From Streptomyces albireticuli (GTDB lineage: Bacteria; Actinomycetota; Actinomycetes; Streptomycetales; Streptomycetaceae), in NCBI RefSeq assembly GCF_002192455.1, contig NZ_CP021744.1, positions 310,001 through 374,000 on the forward strand: a stretch of DNA of 64,000 bases. The letters run 5' to 3'. Position numbers and translations under genes: made by a program. Under the pieces are notes generated by a model, which was not told the origin of the DNA, made no database searches, and saw only the letters and a list, made by a program, of their open reading frames with translations. Positions 1 through 7,709 of the stretch are shown piece by piece (the first letter of the stretch is position 1; each line of letters opens with the position of its first letter).

Positions 1-1
1 G

Positions 2-1045
2 CTGGACGCGCAGGAAGCCACGATCGGGCCGCACAGAACGTGGCGCGCCCGCATCGCCAACGCGGCCCATATGGCGGACGTCGGCGCCCGATGCCTTTTG
101 GACGCGGCACGGGAAGGAGCCGACGTCCTGCTCGCCCACCCGCTGATGCACCCCTTGGCCGCCGTCATCGGAAAGGGGCTGCGGGTGCCGTGCGTCGGCG
201 CCTACACCGTCTCCCACGCCATGATGCTCCCCGCCCTGATCAGCGGAACGCCCCGCCGGCGGTACACCGTCACCGACGGCCTCACCAGGCTGATCCTCAG
301 CCCGGTCTACCGTACGGCCGCCGCCCGGCTACGACGCGAACTCGACGTCAAGGCCGGCCTCGCGGACGCCGTCGCCCCGCCCTCACCCCGCCACCCCGTG
401 CGCTACGGCTTCGCCCCGGCCCTCCTCCCGCCCGGCCTTCCCCTGCCCCCGGGCCACCGCGCGGTCGGCCCCTGGCACCCGCCCTTTCCGGCGGACTGGC
501 GCCCTGACGACCGCCTCACGGACTTCCTCCGCTCCGGTCCCCCACCGGTGTACTTCGGGTTCGGCAGCATGAACGAACTCGACAACGCGCGTGTCTCCCG
601 GGCCATCGAGCAGGCCGTCCAGCGGCTCGGGATCCGCGCCGTGGTCCAAGGAGGCTGGGCGGAGCTGGACGTGCCCGGCGACGACATCCTCAACATCGGC
701 GAATGCCCTCACTCCTGGCTCCTGCCGCGCATGGCCGCGGCCGTACACCACGCGGGCGCGGGCACCACCCACGCCTGCCTCCGGTCCCGGACCCCCGCTC
801 TGCCCGTCCCCGTCCGCCTCGACCAGCCCTTCTGGGCTTCCCGTCTCCATGCCCTCGGCCTGACCCCCGGCGTCACCCCGATGCGCCGCCTCGACGGCGG
901 CATCCTCACGGCCGGCCTCGCGCGTCTCCTGGCCGACCCCGGATACCGGGAACGCACCCACCGGACGGGGGAAGTCGTCGCGGGTCTGGACGGAACCGCG
1001 GCCGTTCTCCAGGAGGTCGACCGCCTCGGCCGCGACCGCGGCTGA
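2..1045 (+). CDS. GT1 family glycosyltransferase (UGT/sterol-GT type), 5' truncated
   Basis: The reading frame is open from base 2 and enters the window without a start codon, so the N-terminal acceptor domain is incomplete. The visible part has the C-terminal nucleotide-sugar-binding half of GT1 enzymes. VYFGFGSM matches the conserved xVYVGFGSM strand, and HHAGAGTTHACLRS followed by LDQPFWASRL matches the donor-binding signature (HHGGAGTT...DQPFW). Such enzymes transfer a sugar from a UDP- or dTDP-sugar to a lipid, antibiotic or other small acceptor in the cytoplasm. The second Gly of HHGGAGTT is Ala here. The acceptor cannot be inferred. It converges on the ABC-F gene across a probable shared terminator. 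Confidence 0.85.
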   Translation: MDAQEATIGPHRTWRARIANAAHMADVGARCLLDAAREGADVLLAHPLMHPLAAVIGKGLRVPCVGAYTVSHAMMLPALISGTPRRRYTVTDGLTRLILSPVYRTAAARLRRELDVKAGLADAVAPPSPRHPVRYGFAPALLPPGLPLPPGHRAVGPWHPPFPADWRPDDRLTDFLRSGPPPVYFGFGSMNELDNARVSRAIEQAVQRLGIRAVVQGGWAELDVPGDDILNIGECPHSWLLPRMAAAVHHAGAGTTHACLRSRTPALPVPVRLDQPFWASRLHALGLTPGVTPMRRLDGGILTAGLARLLADPGYRERTHRTGEVVAGLDGTAAVLQEVDRLGRDRG

Positions 1046-1114
1046 GCGTCAAGACGGCGGTGGGGCGCCCGGCCCCGAAGGCCCCGCGCGGCTCTCGACA
1101 GCAAGCCCGCAGGT

Positions 1115-1143
1115 CCCACGGGGCCGGGCCCCGGCCCGGTGGG
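1115..1143. terminator. Inverted repeat between convergent genes
   Basis: A GC-rich inverted repeat has CCCAC...GTGGG outer arms and GGGCCGG/CCGGCCC inner arms with one mismatch. It fills the space between the glycosyltransferase stop and the ABC-F stop and probably terminates both transcripts. Confidence 0.5.
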
Positions 1144-2793
1144 TCAGCCCCGCCGGCCGCCGCGCAGCTCCAGCCGTTCCCCCGGGAACCGCTCGCGGAA
1201 GCCGCGGTCGTGCGAGACCGCGACGACCGCGCCCGGGTAGGCGGCGAGTGCCGCCTCCAGGTCCTCGACCAGATCGAGCGCGACGTGGTTCGTCGGCTCG
1301 TCGAGTACGAGGAGGTCGGCGGGCGCGGTCACCAGGCGTGCGATCTGCAACCGCCGCTGCTGACCCGCCGACAGCGCCGCGACCGTGACGTACAGGTCCT
1401 CCTCACGGAACAGGCCCAGCGCCAGCAGCTCCCCGGCGTACTCCTCCGGCAGCCCGGGCCGCCCGGCCGCGAAGGCGGCGAGCAGCGGGAGCCGCGTGGA
1501 GCGCGCGGGCAGCTCCTGCGCCAGGTAACCGATCCGCGCGGGGCGGCGTACGACGCCCGCGTCCGGCTCCAGATCGCCCGCGAGGACGCGCAGCAGGGTC
1601 GTCTTGCCCGCTCCGTTCTCGCCCGTGACCAGCAGTCGCTGCCCGGGCGCGATCGCCAGTGGACCGACCAGGCGCAGCCGCTCGCCGACCGCTATGCCGT
1701 CGAGCTCGGCGAGCGGGAGGTGGGCGGCCGGGTCCTCGCCGCCCGCCGCGGTCAGCGCCGCGGTGAACCGCAGCGGTTCGGCGGGTCGCGCCACCGGGTG
1801 GCGCCGCAGGTGGGCCAGCCGCTCCCGGACCGCCCGCACCTGCCCGCCGAGCTTCGCCTCGTGCGAGCGGCGGTGCTTGCCGAAGCCCTGGCGCGGGTCC
1901 CCGCCGGTGGTGGCCAGCCGCCGTCCGGCGGCCTCCAGCAGCTCCTCGGTACGGGCCACCTCCTGGAGCCATTCCGCGTACTCCTGCTCCGCGCGGCGCC
2001 GGGTGGCGGCCTTCGCGGCGCGGTAGCCGGTCCAGCCGTCGCCGTACCGGTGCACCGTGCGCGCGTCCCGGTCGACCTCAAGGATCGTGGTGGCGATGCG
2101 CTCCAGGAAGCCGCGGTCGTGGGTGACCGCGACGACGGTCCCGTGGTGTGCGCGCAGGTGCTCCTCCAGCCAGCGCACGGCCGTCGCGTCCAGGTGGTTG
2201 GTCGGCTCGTCGAGGAGCAGCAGCTCGGGGGCGGCGGCCAGCACGCAGGCGAGCGCGAGCCGCGACTGCTCTCCGCCGGAGAGCGAGCCGAGCACCCGGT
2301 CGCGGGTGATCCCGGCGAGCCCGAGCCCGTGCATGGCGGCGTCGACGCGGGCGTCCGCCTCGTATCCGCCGCGTTCCTCGTACGCGATCAGCAGCTCGCC
2401 GTACGCGGTGAGTTCGTCCTCCGTGGCCTCGCCGAGGTGTTCCTCGGCCGTGCGCAGCCGGCGCTCCATGTCGCGCAGTTCGGTGAGGGCGAGGTCGATG
2501 GCGTCCCGCACGGTGCGGTCCGGGTCGAGGTCGAGGGTCTGGGTGAGGTGGCCGGTGCCACCGGGGAAGCTGACAATGATCTCCCCGGCGTCCGGCGCCT
2601 CGGCCGCGGCGAGCAGGCGCAGCAGGGTGGACTTGCCGGAGCCGTTCTCGCCGATGACGGCGGCCTTCTCGCCCGGGCGGACGGTGAAGGAGACCTGGTC
2701 GAGGACGGTCCGGGTGCCGTAGGTCTTGGTGACGTCCTTGACGGACAGCTGTGCCACGGCAGCGGGCACGGCGGTATGGGCGCGTTCGCGCAT
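1144..2793 (-). CDS. ABC-F family ATPase, probable ribosome-protection antibiotic resistance protein
   Basis: The protein has 549 residues with two ABC ATPase domains and no membrane segments, the layout of ABC-F proteins. Domain 1 carries Walker A GENGSGKST, signature LSGGEQSRLA and Walker B LLLLDEPTNHLD. Domain 2 carries GENGAGKTT, LSAGQQRRLQ and LLVLDEPTNHV. The linker between them is charged and Arg/Glu-rich. ABC-F resistance proteins bind the ribosomal E site and dislodge drugs such as macrolides, lincosamides and streptogramins. Sequence alone does not separate a resistance factor from a housekeeping ABC-F. The ATG at 2793 has an AGGGAA-type ribosome site. A tiny leader ORF upstream (2861-2884) suggests drug-induced attenuation, which favours a resistance role. 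Confidence 0.85.
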   Translation of the reverse strand: MRERAHTAVPAAVAQLSVKDVTKTYGTRTVLDQVSFTVRPGEKAAVIGENGSGKSTLLRLLAAAEAPDAGEIIVSFPGGTGHLTQTLDLDPDRTVRDAIDLALTELRDMERRLRTAEEHLGEATEDELTAYGELLIAYEERGGYEADARVDAAMHGLGLAGITRDRVLGSLSGGEQSRLALACVLAAAPELLLLDEPTNHLDATAVRWLEEHLRAHHGTVVAVTHDRGFLERIATTILEVDRDARTVHRYGDGWTGYRAAKAATRRRAEQEYAEWLQEVARTEELLEAAGRRLATTGGDPRQGFGKHRRSHEAKLGGQVRAVRERLAHLRRHPVARPAEPLRFTAALTAAGGEDPAAHLPLAELDGIAVGERLRLVGPLAIAPGQRLLVTGENGAGKTTLLRVLAGDLEPDAGVVRRPARIGYLAQELPARSTRLPLLAAFAAGRPGLPEEYAGELLALGLFREEDLYVTVAALSAGQQRRLQIARLVTAPADLLVLDEPTNHVALDLVEDLEAALAAYPGAVVAVSHDRGFRERFPGERLELRGGRRG

Positions 2794-2823
2794 CTGGCTT
2801 TCCCTGGGAATGCGAAGTGTCTA

Positions 2824-2857
2824 CGGGCAGCAGAAACGGCGGCATCGGCCGTGCCCG
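2824..2857 (-). promoter_or_regulatory. Alternative hairpins between leader peptide and ABC-F gene
   Basis: On the transcript, CGGGCA pairs with TGCCCG across this interval, while a nested GGCA/TGCC pair (2842-2856) can form instead. The first strand begins a few bases after the leader stop codon, so a ribosome stalled at the end of the leader would cover it. This geometry suits a ribosome-mediated attenuator. No U-run is visible, as is usual in Streptomyces. Confidence 0.35.
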
Positions 2858-2860
2858 GAC

Positions 2861-2884
2861 TCAGAGAAAGTAGAAGAAGTGCAT
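2861..2884 (-). CDS. 7-codon leader peptide MHFFYFL upstream of ABC-F gene
   Basis: The minus strand reads ATG CAC TTC TTC TAC TTT CTC TGA, encoding M-H-F-F-Y-F-L. It lies 67 bases upstream of the ABC-F start and follows a GGTGGG ribosome-binding-like stretch. Short hydrophobic or aromatic leader peptides upstream of ABC-F resistance genes are known to stall drug-bound ribosomes and relieve transcription attenuation. Function here is inferred from position and composition. Confidence 0.55.
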   Translation of the reverse strand: MHFFYFL

Positions 2885-3043
2885 GCACCCACCATAACAA
2901 GACGGCTCGTCTCGCCTCTACCCGTTTTCTCGGGGCGGTGGCTTCCCGCCCGCTTCCAGATGGGGGCCAAGACCTGTCGGGGTCCCAGCACGAGCAGCCT
3001 CGGCCGGCCAAGAGCCGGCCGAGGTGGAGGCCGCATCACCAGA

Positions 3044-3403
3044 TCACGACATGTCGCACCAAACGGGTTCACCGTTGGGGCGGGTGACGTGCGTGCCGTA
3101 CACCCAGCCGTAGTAGGTGAAGTACCAGATGTTGCCGTAGCTGTTCCGGTACCGGCAGTACGCGTCGAGGTAGGACGAGGCACTCCTGGTGGTCCCGTCG
3201 CACTCGGCGTAGGGGCCGTCGCGGAACGGGGCGGTCGCGTGGCGAACGACGACCGATTCCCAGTGGTGGTAATCGGGCACCACGTCGCAGACCACCGCGG
3301 CATTGATCTCGCCGCTGCTGTCGGCACCGGCGGGTGCGACGGCGAGGCCGCCGACGAGTGCGGCGGCCGCCGCGGTGGTGGCGAGTGCGCGTCTGATACG
3401 CAT
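3044..3403 (-). CDS. Small secreted protein of unknown function
   Basis: This 119-residue protein starts at an ATG preceded by GGGGGAGGGA. It has a Sec signal peptide (MRIRR followed by an Ala-rich core, cleavage probably after APAGA near residue 27). The mature part is about 92 residues, rich in Tyr and Trp (NIWYFTYYGWVYGTHV) with four Cys likely to form disulfides outside the cell. I do not recognise a named family. It resembles the small exported proteins common in Streptomyces. The frame stays open far upstream, but the ribosome site and signal peptide fix the start at 3403. Confidence 0.75.
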   Translation of the reverse strand: MRIRRALATTAAAAALVGGLAVAPAGADSSGEINAAVVCDVVPDYHHWESVVVRHATAPFRDGPYAECDGTTRSASSYLDAYCRYRNSYGNIWYFTYYGWVYGTHVTRPNGEPVWCDMS

Positions 3404-3618
3404 GTGGGTTCCCTCCCCCTGAGAGTCGCGCCTCCCCCGCCGCCGGAGGGCACGCTTCTGAACAGCAGCCGCCTGCCGTGAACGGGCGGCGGGCAGCGGG
3501 CATTCGGTGGTCCTCGCCCCGACCCGAGCCGAGGGCTGGGCGGGCCGGGCGAAAGCCGGCCGGGGCTGTTCGGGGTGTCCGGCATTCAGGATGCCGGGAG
3601 CGACAGCGCCTGGCCTTG

Positions 3619-4620
3619 TCAGTCCGCGCAGGGCTGTTGACGATTCGCGCACGTCTTGGGCGACAGGGTTCTGTAGTCCCGCGGTGGTATCCCGTAGGCG
3701 TCCCGGAACAGGCGGCTGAAGTGCGCGAGGTTGACGAAGCCCCAGCGTTCGGCGACGGCCTGGACCGGACGGGCGCTCAGGCGGGGGTCGGCCAGGTCGT
3801 GGCGGCAGCGCTCCAGACGGCGGTGACGTATCCAGGCCGCCGGCGACGTGCCGTCCTCGGCGAGCAGCTGCTGGAGATGACGCAGGGAGATGTGGTGGGC
3901 GTCCGCGATCGTCCGGGGGGTCAAGGCCGGATCGCCGAGGCGCTGCTCGACATACGCGTTGATCCGGGCCCGCAGGGCACTCCGGCGGGCCTCCGGGTTC
4001 AGCGCCTCTTCGGCCTCCAGGCAGCGGGCGACGACGGCTGTCAGGAGGTCCAGGGTGACCGAGGCGAGCGTGGGGATGTCGGCCGGAGTGAACTCCTCGG
4101 CACGTGCGTCGAGGTCGGCCAGCCAGCGGGCGAACACCCCGCCCATGCCGCCGCGGCCGCTGATCGGGACAGCGAGCAGGCCCCGCATCGTCTTCTCCGG
4201 CAGCGGCAGCAGCGTGTGAGGCAGCTGCACGGTCAGTTGCGACCAGCTCTCCCGGACGGCGTGGCGATGGGCGTCGAAAGGACGACTGCTGTCCAGCACC
4301 ATGAGGTCGCCCGCACGCAACGTCGTGTCTTTGCCGGCCTGGGCGAAACCCGCGCCCCCACCGAAAATGTAATTGACCATGTACACCTCGGGGTCGGACT
4401 GCCGGATCGTCTTCGCTGTCCGCGTGATCTCCAGATGCGGAAAGGACAGCGCGGACACCTGTAACTCCCCCAGGTCCAGGACGCGGACCCGGGCACGGAA
4501 GTCCTCCCGGTCGTCGCTGCGCAGCCGGTTGCGCAGGTGCGACCCTGCCGCGACTTCCTCGAACAGCGCGAACCGCTCCGGCGCCGCCACGACCTCTGTA
4601 CTGAAATCCGTCACCAGCAT
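3619..4620 (-). CDS. AraC-family transcriptional regulator
   Basis: The start used gives about 333 residues. The N-terminal half is a cupin-like ligand-sensing domain of the AraC_binding_2 type (SFPHLEITRTAKTIR, then GDLMVLDSSRPFDA). The C-terminal ~100 residues are an AraC/XylS DNA-binding domain with two helix-turn-helices. The conserved end WGFVNLAHFSRLFRDAYGIPPRDYR is recognisable by its F-S-R-x-F-R-x-x-Y-G-x-P-x-x-Y-R pattern. An upstream in-frame ATG at 4674 would add 18 residues, but the ATG at 4620 has a GGGGGG-type ribosome site and leaves the tandem TGGCTTCGAA repeat (4647-4666) as upstream DNA. Its target is unknown, and no enzyme gene is obviously paired with it. Confidence 0.82.
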   Translation of the reverse strand: MLVTDFSTEVVAAPERFALFEEVAAGSHLRNRLRSDDREDFRARVRVLDLGELQVSALSFPHLEITRTAKTIRQSDPEVYMVNYIFGGGAGFAQAGKDTTLRAGDLMVLDSSRPFDAHRHAVRESWSQLTVQLPHTLLPLPEKTMRGLLAVPISGRGGMGGVFARWLADLDARAEEFTPADIPTLASVTLDLLTAVVARCLEAEEALNPEARRSALRARINAYVEQRLGDPALTPRTIADAHHISLRHLQQLLAEDGTSPAAWIRHRRLERCRHDLADPRLSARPVQAVAERWGFVNLAHFSRLFRDAYGIPPRDYRTLSPKTCANRQQPCAD

Positions 4621-4646
4621 TCCCAACCCCCCGTAGCCGGTTCCTG

Positions 4647-4666
4647 TGGCTTCGAATGGCTTCGAA
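4647..4666. repeat. Tandem 10-bp repeat TGGCTTCGAA x2 upstream of araC-type gene
   Basis: Two perfect head-to-tail copies of TGGCTTCGAA lie 27 bases upstream of the preferred AraC-type start. AraC proteins bind direct repeats, so this could be an autoregulatory site. Each copy holds the palindrome TTCGAA. Confidence 0.4.
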
Positions 4667-4750
4667 GGTGACATGGGGGACGTACGCAGTCCAGCAACCT
4701 TCGGTCACATGTGTCGCCACAGGGCCTGCTGGACCGGCACGGGCATGCGG

Positions 4751-5332
4751 CTAGCCCGCGTGGAGTCGCAGCCAGAGGTCGAGAGCGGCGAAGTCCTCGT
4801 CCGTGATGCCTTGCCGAGGATCGACGCGGCGCAGGAGGGCCCGCCCCGGGTGGTGCGCCTCCGTCCAGATCCGGTCGGCGTCGGTGATCTCGTCGTCCAC
4901 CCAGGCGAACGGTCGTCCGGCCGCCCAGTCGAGGATGCCGCGGGTCTTCCAGTGGAGCCCGCCCCGCTCGTCCTCGTCGGACGGTTCGGGCCAGATCACG
5001 ACGGGCAGCTCCGGCAGGCCGAGCCAGGGTGCGATGCATTCGTTCGCGTCGGACATCCAGGTCGTGGCCCACACCAGCTCGCACGGCAATGCCATCAGCC
5101 GGGGCCCGTGCGCCGGATCGATCCTGGTGATCAGCGGATTCGCGTCGGCTGCCTGCGTCTCACGCCCGGACCGGTATGTCGGGTAACCGTGAGGAAGCTG
5201 TTGTCGCGTCGCCCCGAAGGGGATGAGAGGGCCGTCGACATCGAGAAAGAGAAGGGGCAGCGTATTACCGATCACGACGACACCGTAGCTGTCTCCGGGC
5301 TCGCGCCAAAGCGGTCGCAGGCGAGGCCGCAC
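4751..5332 (-). CDS. HAD-like domain protein
   Basis: The 193-residue frame begins at GTG 5332. A second GTG at 5275 places the start just before LPLLFLDVDGPLIPFG, which is the DxDG motif I of HAD-type hydrolases. Later landmarks are ELVWATTWMSDAN (motif II-like, T-T-W) and FAWVDDEI (acidic motif IV). This set matches the short HAD-like proteins of streptomycetes annotated as HAD domain or Swiss-army-knife RNA-repair-like HAD proteins. The substrate is unknown. It lies 6 bases downstream of the YqeY-like gene on the same strand, so the two are probably co-transcribed. The exact start is uncertain. Confidence 0.7.
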   Translation of the reverse strand: MRPRLRPLWREPGDSYGVVVIGNTLPLLFLDVDGPLIPFGATRQQLPHGYPTYRSGRETQAADANPLITRIDPAHGPRLMALPCELVWATTWMSDANECIAPWLGLPELPVVIWPEPSDEDERGGLHWKTRGILDWAAGRPFAWVDDEITDADRIWTEAHHPGRALLRRVDPRQGITDEDFAALDLWLRLHAG

Positions 5333-5338
5333 CGCGTG

Positions 5339-5701
5339 CTAAGCGGTCACGGGACCGTCAAGGAATCGAAGCAGCACGGCCGCCTCCGCACGGAGCTCCG
5401 CGGCTCGGTCAGCATGCGCGGGCGCGGTCAACTGCGCCGCGACCTCCAGCCGCTCGGCAGCCTCGGCGCGCACGACCTCCACGACATCGCTCTCGCTCAG
5501 CTCGCGCCGCACCGCCTCGGTGACGCCTACACCGGCCGGCGAATGCTCAAGGGCCACGCCGCGGAGCTCCGCTTCATCAACGGGTACCGCCTCGGCGTTG
5601 TCCAGCGCGGCGAGTGTCGCGCGCAGGGCACGCACCGCCGTCTTGTCACGGGCACGCATCGCTTCCGGCAGCGCTTGACGCATACGAAGTCGCATAGACA
5701 T
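5339..5701 (-). CDS. GatB/YqeY domain protein
   Basis: This 120-residue protein starts at ATG 5701 with AAGG about ten bases upstream. The helical sequence MRQALPEAMRARDKTAVRALR followed by LAALDNAEAV is typical of YqeY proteins, small stand-alone relatives of the tRNA-binding C-terminal domain of GatB. Family members are thought to bind tRNA or aminoacyl-tRNA, but their role is poorly defined. The C-terminal half (residues 65-115) is Ala/Glu-rich helix, shorter than in canonical YqeY proteins (about 150 residues). It precedes the HAD-like gene with a 6-base gap. Confidence 0.72.
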   Translation of the reverse strand: MSMRLRMRQALPEAMRARDKTAVRALRATLAALDNAEAVPVDEAELRGVALEHSPAGVGVTEAVRRELSESDVVEVVRAEAAERLEVAAQLTAPAHADRAAELRAEAAVLLRFLDGPVTA

Positions 5702-6199
5702 ACGGATGACCTTATGGCCGCACCCCTGGCGCCCACAACGCGATATACGCACAGCGGTGCGCTTACCGCCGAGTGAGAGCCGGACCCGCGCCGCTCCCGC
5801 CTTTACCAGGTGACGGTCTTCGCCGGTTCCTCGTCCGGCTGGACCCGCCTGGCGCTCTCCCCCACAGGCCCGGCCTACGGCCTGGGCACTCAGGCCGCGG
5901 GGATGCCGGCCCCGGTCGACGCGGCGGCCACACTTTGCACCCCGTTCGCCGGACGCCTGGTGGATCACAAGGGACCCGACCCGGTGAACCTGGTCCGCAC
6001 GCCTCGGCCACCGGATCGCCGAGCCCAGGACCGGCCGACCCACGTACCACCCGTGACCAGCCAAACCCACCCGCACCGCTTCGATAGCATGACCGAACTC
6101 ATGACGAGCGCCCCCATCGCCCGTCCTTCACCGGAAAACCATGCTATCCGGCACGAAGAGTGACTTATTTAACCAAAACCTAACAAATCGGCCAAACAC
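5702..6199. other. Intergenic stretch with transporter remnant and AT-rich promoter-like end
   Basis: Apart from the MFS-like fragment, no gene is seen here. Bases 6150-6215 are markedly AT-rich for this genome (GTGACTTATTTAACC and onwards) and probably contain the promoter of the PAP2 gene. Confidence 0.4.
5786..6010 (+). pseudogene. Remnant of an MFS transporter gene
   Basis: The frame through 5810 reads SSGWTRLALS..GPAYGLGTQAAG and then AATLCTPFAGRLVDHKGP. This resembles the segment of 12-TM major facilitator drug exporters around the second half's motif A (GxxaAPxxGRLaDRrGP). Homology starts and stops abruptly; there is no start codon context, and the rest of a transporter is missing. 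I read this as a decayed fragment. A chance match is possible because it is only about 70 residues. Confidence 0.4.
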
Positions 6200-7555
6200 T
6201 TGATATCTATAGCATCGCGGGTGCTTTCGCGAATAAATTCCAGAATTACATTCGCCGCGTGGCGTCAGCCACGGGTGATGCTGTGGACCGCGGCGAGCGT
6301 GGTGGCACTCGGATTCCTCATCATGCTGGAGGTCGCCGCGCGCCACTACGGCCTTCCGGGGCCCATGACCAACCAGGCGAAAGAGGTGATACTCGCCCCC
6401 AAATCGGGGCCGCTGCTGTACGCCAGCATGGCATTGATGATGGTGGTGCTCACCTGGCGGCAGCGATTCATAGCGGCCGGCGTCGCGGTCGGCATCGACA
6501 TCGTCTTCTTCCTGGTGCGGTGGATGATCGACGCCAAGATGATGTTCGGCAACGGCGCATTGTGGGTGATTCTGGGCTGCGCGGTCATCGCTGTCACGCG
6601 CCGCACCGGCAAGGAACGCGTCCTGCTGCTGAAGGGCGTCGGACTGGGCCTGCTGCTGGTGGCCGGCCGTAAGACCGGCGACACCTGGCTGCTCATCACG
6701 TCGAAGACCCGCCCGATGGTGCTGGACCAGTACGTGGCGACCGCCGATCACGCGCTCGGCGACCCCTCGTGGCTGGCGGGCCGGATCGTCGAGGCCACCG
6801 GTACGGTCGGCGAGCACGTTCTCGACTACGTCTACATCCAGCTCGCGGTGGCCGCGGTCGCCGTCGCGCTCTACCAGCTGCGCAACGTGGCGACCGAGCG
6901 CCGCTTCCCGGGCCACCACCTGGTGCGCACCTTCCTGGTGATCGGCCTCCTCGGACCGGGCATCTACATGATCTTCCCGGTGGTCGGACCGATCTTCGCC
7001 TACGGCGCCGACGGCGGGCACTGGGCGGTCGCCAACCTGTGGCCGGACACGCCGCCGCCGCTCGGCACCCCGCACCAGATGCCGTTCGACGAGTTCACTC
7101 CTCGCAACTGCATGCCCAGCCTGCACACCGCATGGGCCACCGCGATATTCATTCATTCCCGCAAGGGCCCGCGAGTTCTGCGATGGGCAGGAGCGTTCTG
7201 GCTGATTGCCACGCTCGGCGCGACGCTCGGGTTCGGCTACCACTACGGCACGGACATCATTGCCGGCGTGGTGTTCACGCTCACGATCGAGGCGGCGCTG
7301 CGCGCGTTCGACCGCGGCTGGGACCGGTCGGGAATTCAGCTGGTCACCTACGGCACGGTGGTATTCGCCGCGTTCCTGGTCTCCTATCGCTATCTGCCGA
7401 TGGAAATGGCCGAATATCCGTGGGTGTTCGGACCGCTTCTCGTCCTGGCGATGATCTCGGTGATCTACGGCTACATACGGACCATCAGACTGTGGGAACA
7501 GGAACCCGGGGCCGCAGCGGTGCGGCAACCGAAACCGCAGCCCGAACTGGTGTGA
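6200..7555 (+). CDS. PAP2-superfamily membrane protein (inositol/lipid phosphotransferase-like)
   Basis: The 451-residue protein is predicted to span the membrane about ten times. It carries the PAP2_3 phosphatase/phosphotransferase motifs. C2 is CMPSLHTAW with the PSLHT core at residues 306-310, and C3 is HYGTDIIAG with HYGTD at 348-352. A clear C1 KX6RP motif is not obvious. Family members dephosphorylate or exchange phosphate head groups of lipids, or act like Aur1/Ipt1-type phosphotransferases on the outer membrane face. TTG at 6200 and GTG at 6221 are both possible starts; neither has a clear ribosome site. The gene is followed by a perfect palindromic terminator and converges on the serine hydrolase gene. 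Confidence 0.78.
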   Translation: MISIASRVLSRINSRITFAAWRQPRVMLWTAASVVALGFLIMLEVAARHYGLPGPMTNQAKEVILAPKSGPLLYASMALMMVVLTWRQRFIAAGVAVGIDIVFFLVRWMIDAKMMFGNGALWVILGCAVIAVTRRTGKERVLLLKGVGLGLLLVAGRKTGDTWLLITSKTRPMVLDQYVATADHALGDPSWLAGRIVEATGTVGEHVLDYVYIQLAVAAVAVALYQLRNVATERRFPGHHLVRTFLVIGLLGPGIYMIFPVVGPIFAYGADGGHWAVANLWPDTPPPLGTPHQMPFDEFTPRNCMPSLHTAWATAIFIHSRKGPRVLRWAGAFWLIATLGATLGFGYHYGTDIIAGVVFTLTIEAALRAFDRGWDRSGIQLVTYGTVVFAAFLVSYRYLPMEMAEYPWVFGPLLVLAMISVIYGYIRTIRLWEQEPGAAAVRQPKPQPELV

Positions 7556-7595
7556 ATCGCGTTGCATCAGGCGATGGGCGCCCCGCGCGGCATCT

Positions 7596-7627
7596 CACGC
7601 CGTGTCCAGCCGGCTGGACACGGCGTG
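7596..7627. terminator. Perfect 32-bp palindrome, bidirectional terminator
   Basis: The interval is a perfect palindrome with arms CACGCCGTGTCCAGCC and its reverse complement. It lies between the convergent PAP2 and serine hydrolase genes and can fold identically on either transcript. Confidence 0.75.
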
Positions 7628-7709
7628 CCCGCTTTCCCGGGGCTTGAGTGGAACCCGACACACCGCGAGGGGCCGCGCCCTCGTGTGCTCGCGAGGGTGT
7701 CCATGGGTG

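Noticed and set aside
703..3087. 794-codon plus-strand frame over the ABC-F gene
   Set aside because: It is the antisense shadow of the ABC-F gene; no ribosome site or domain is present.
4611..5084. Minus-strand frame between the AraC and HAD-like genes
   Set aside because: Arg-rich shadow of the HAD-like gene without family resemblance.
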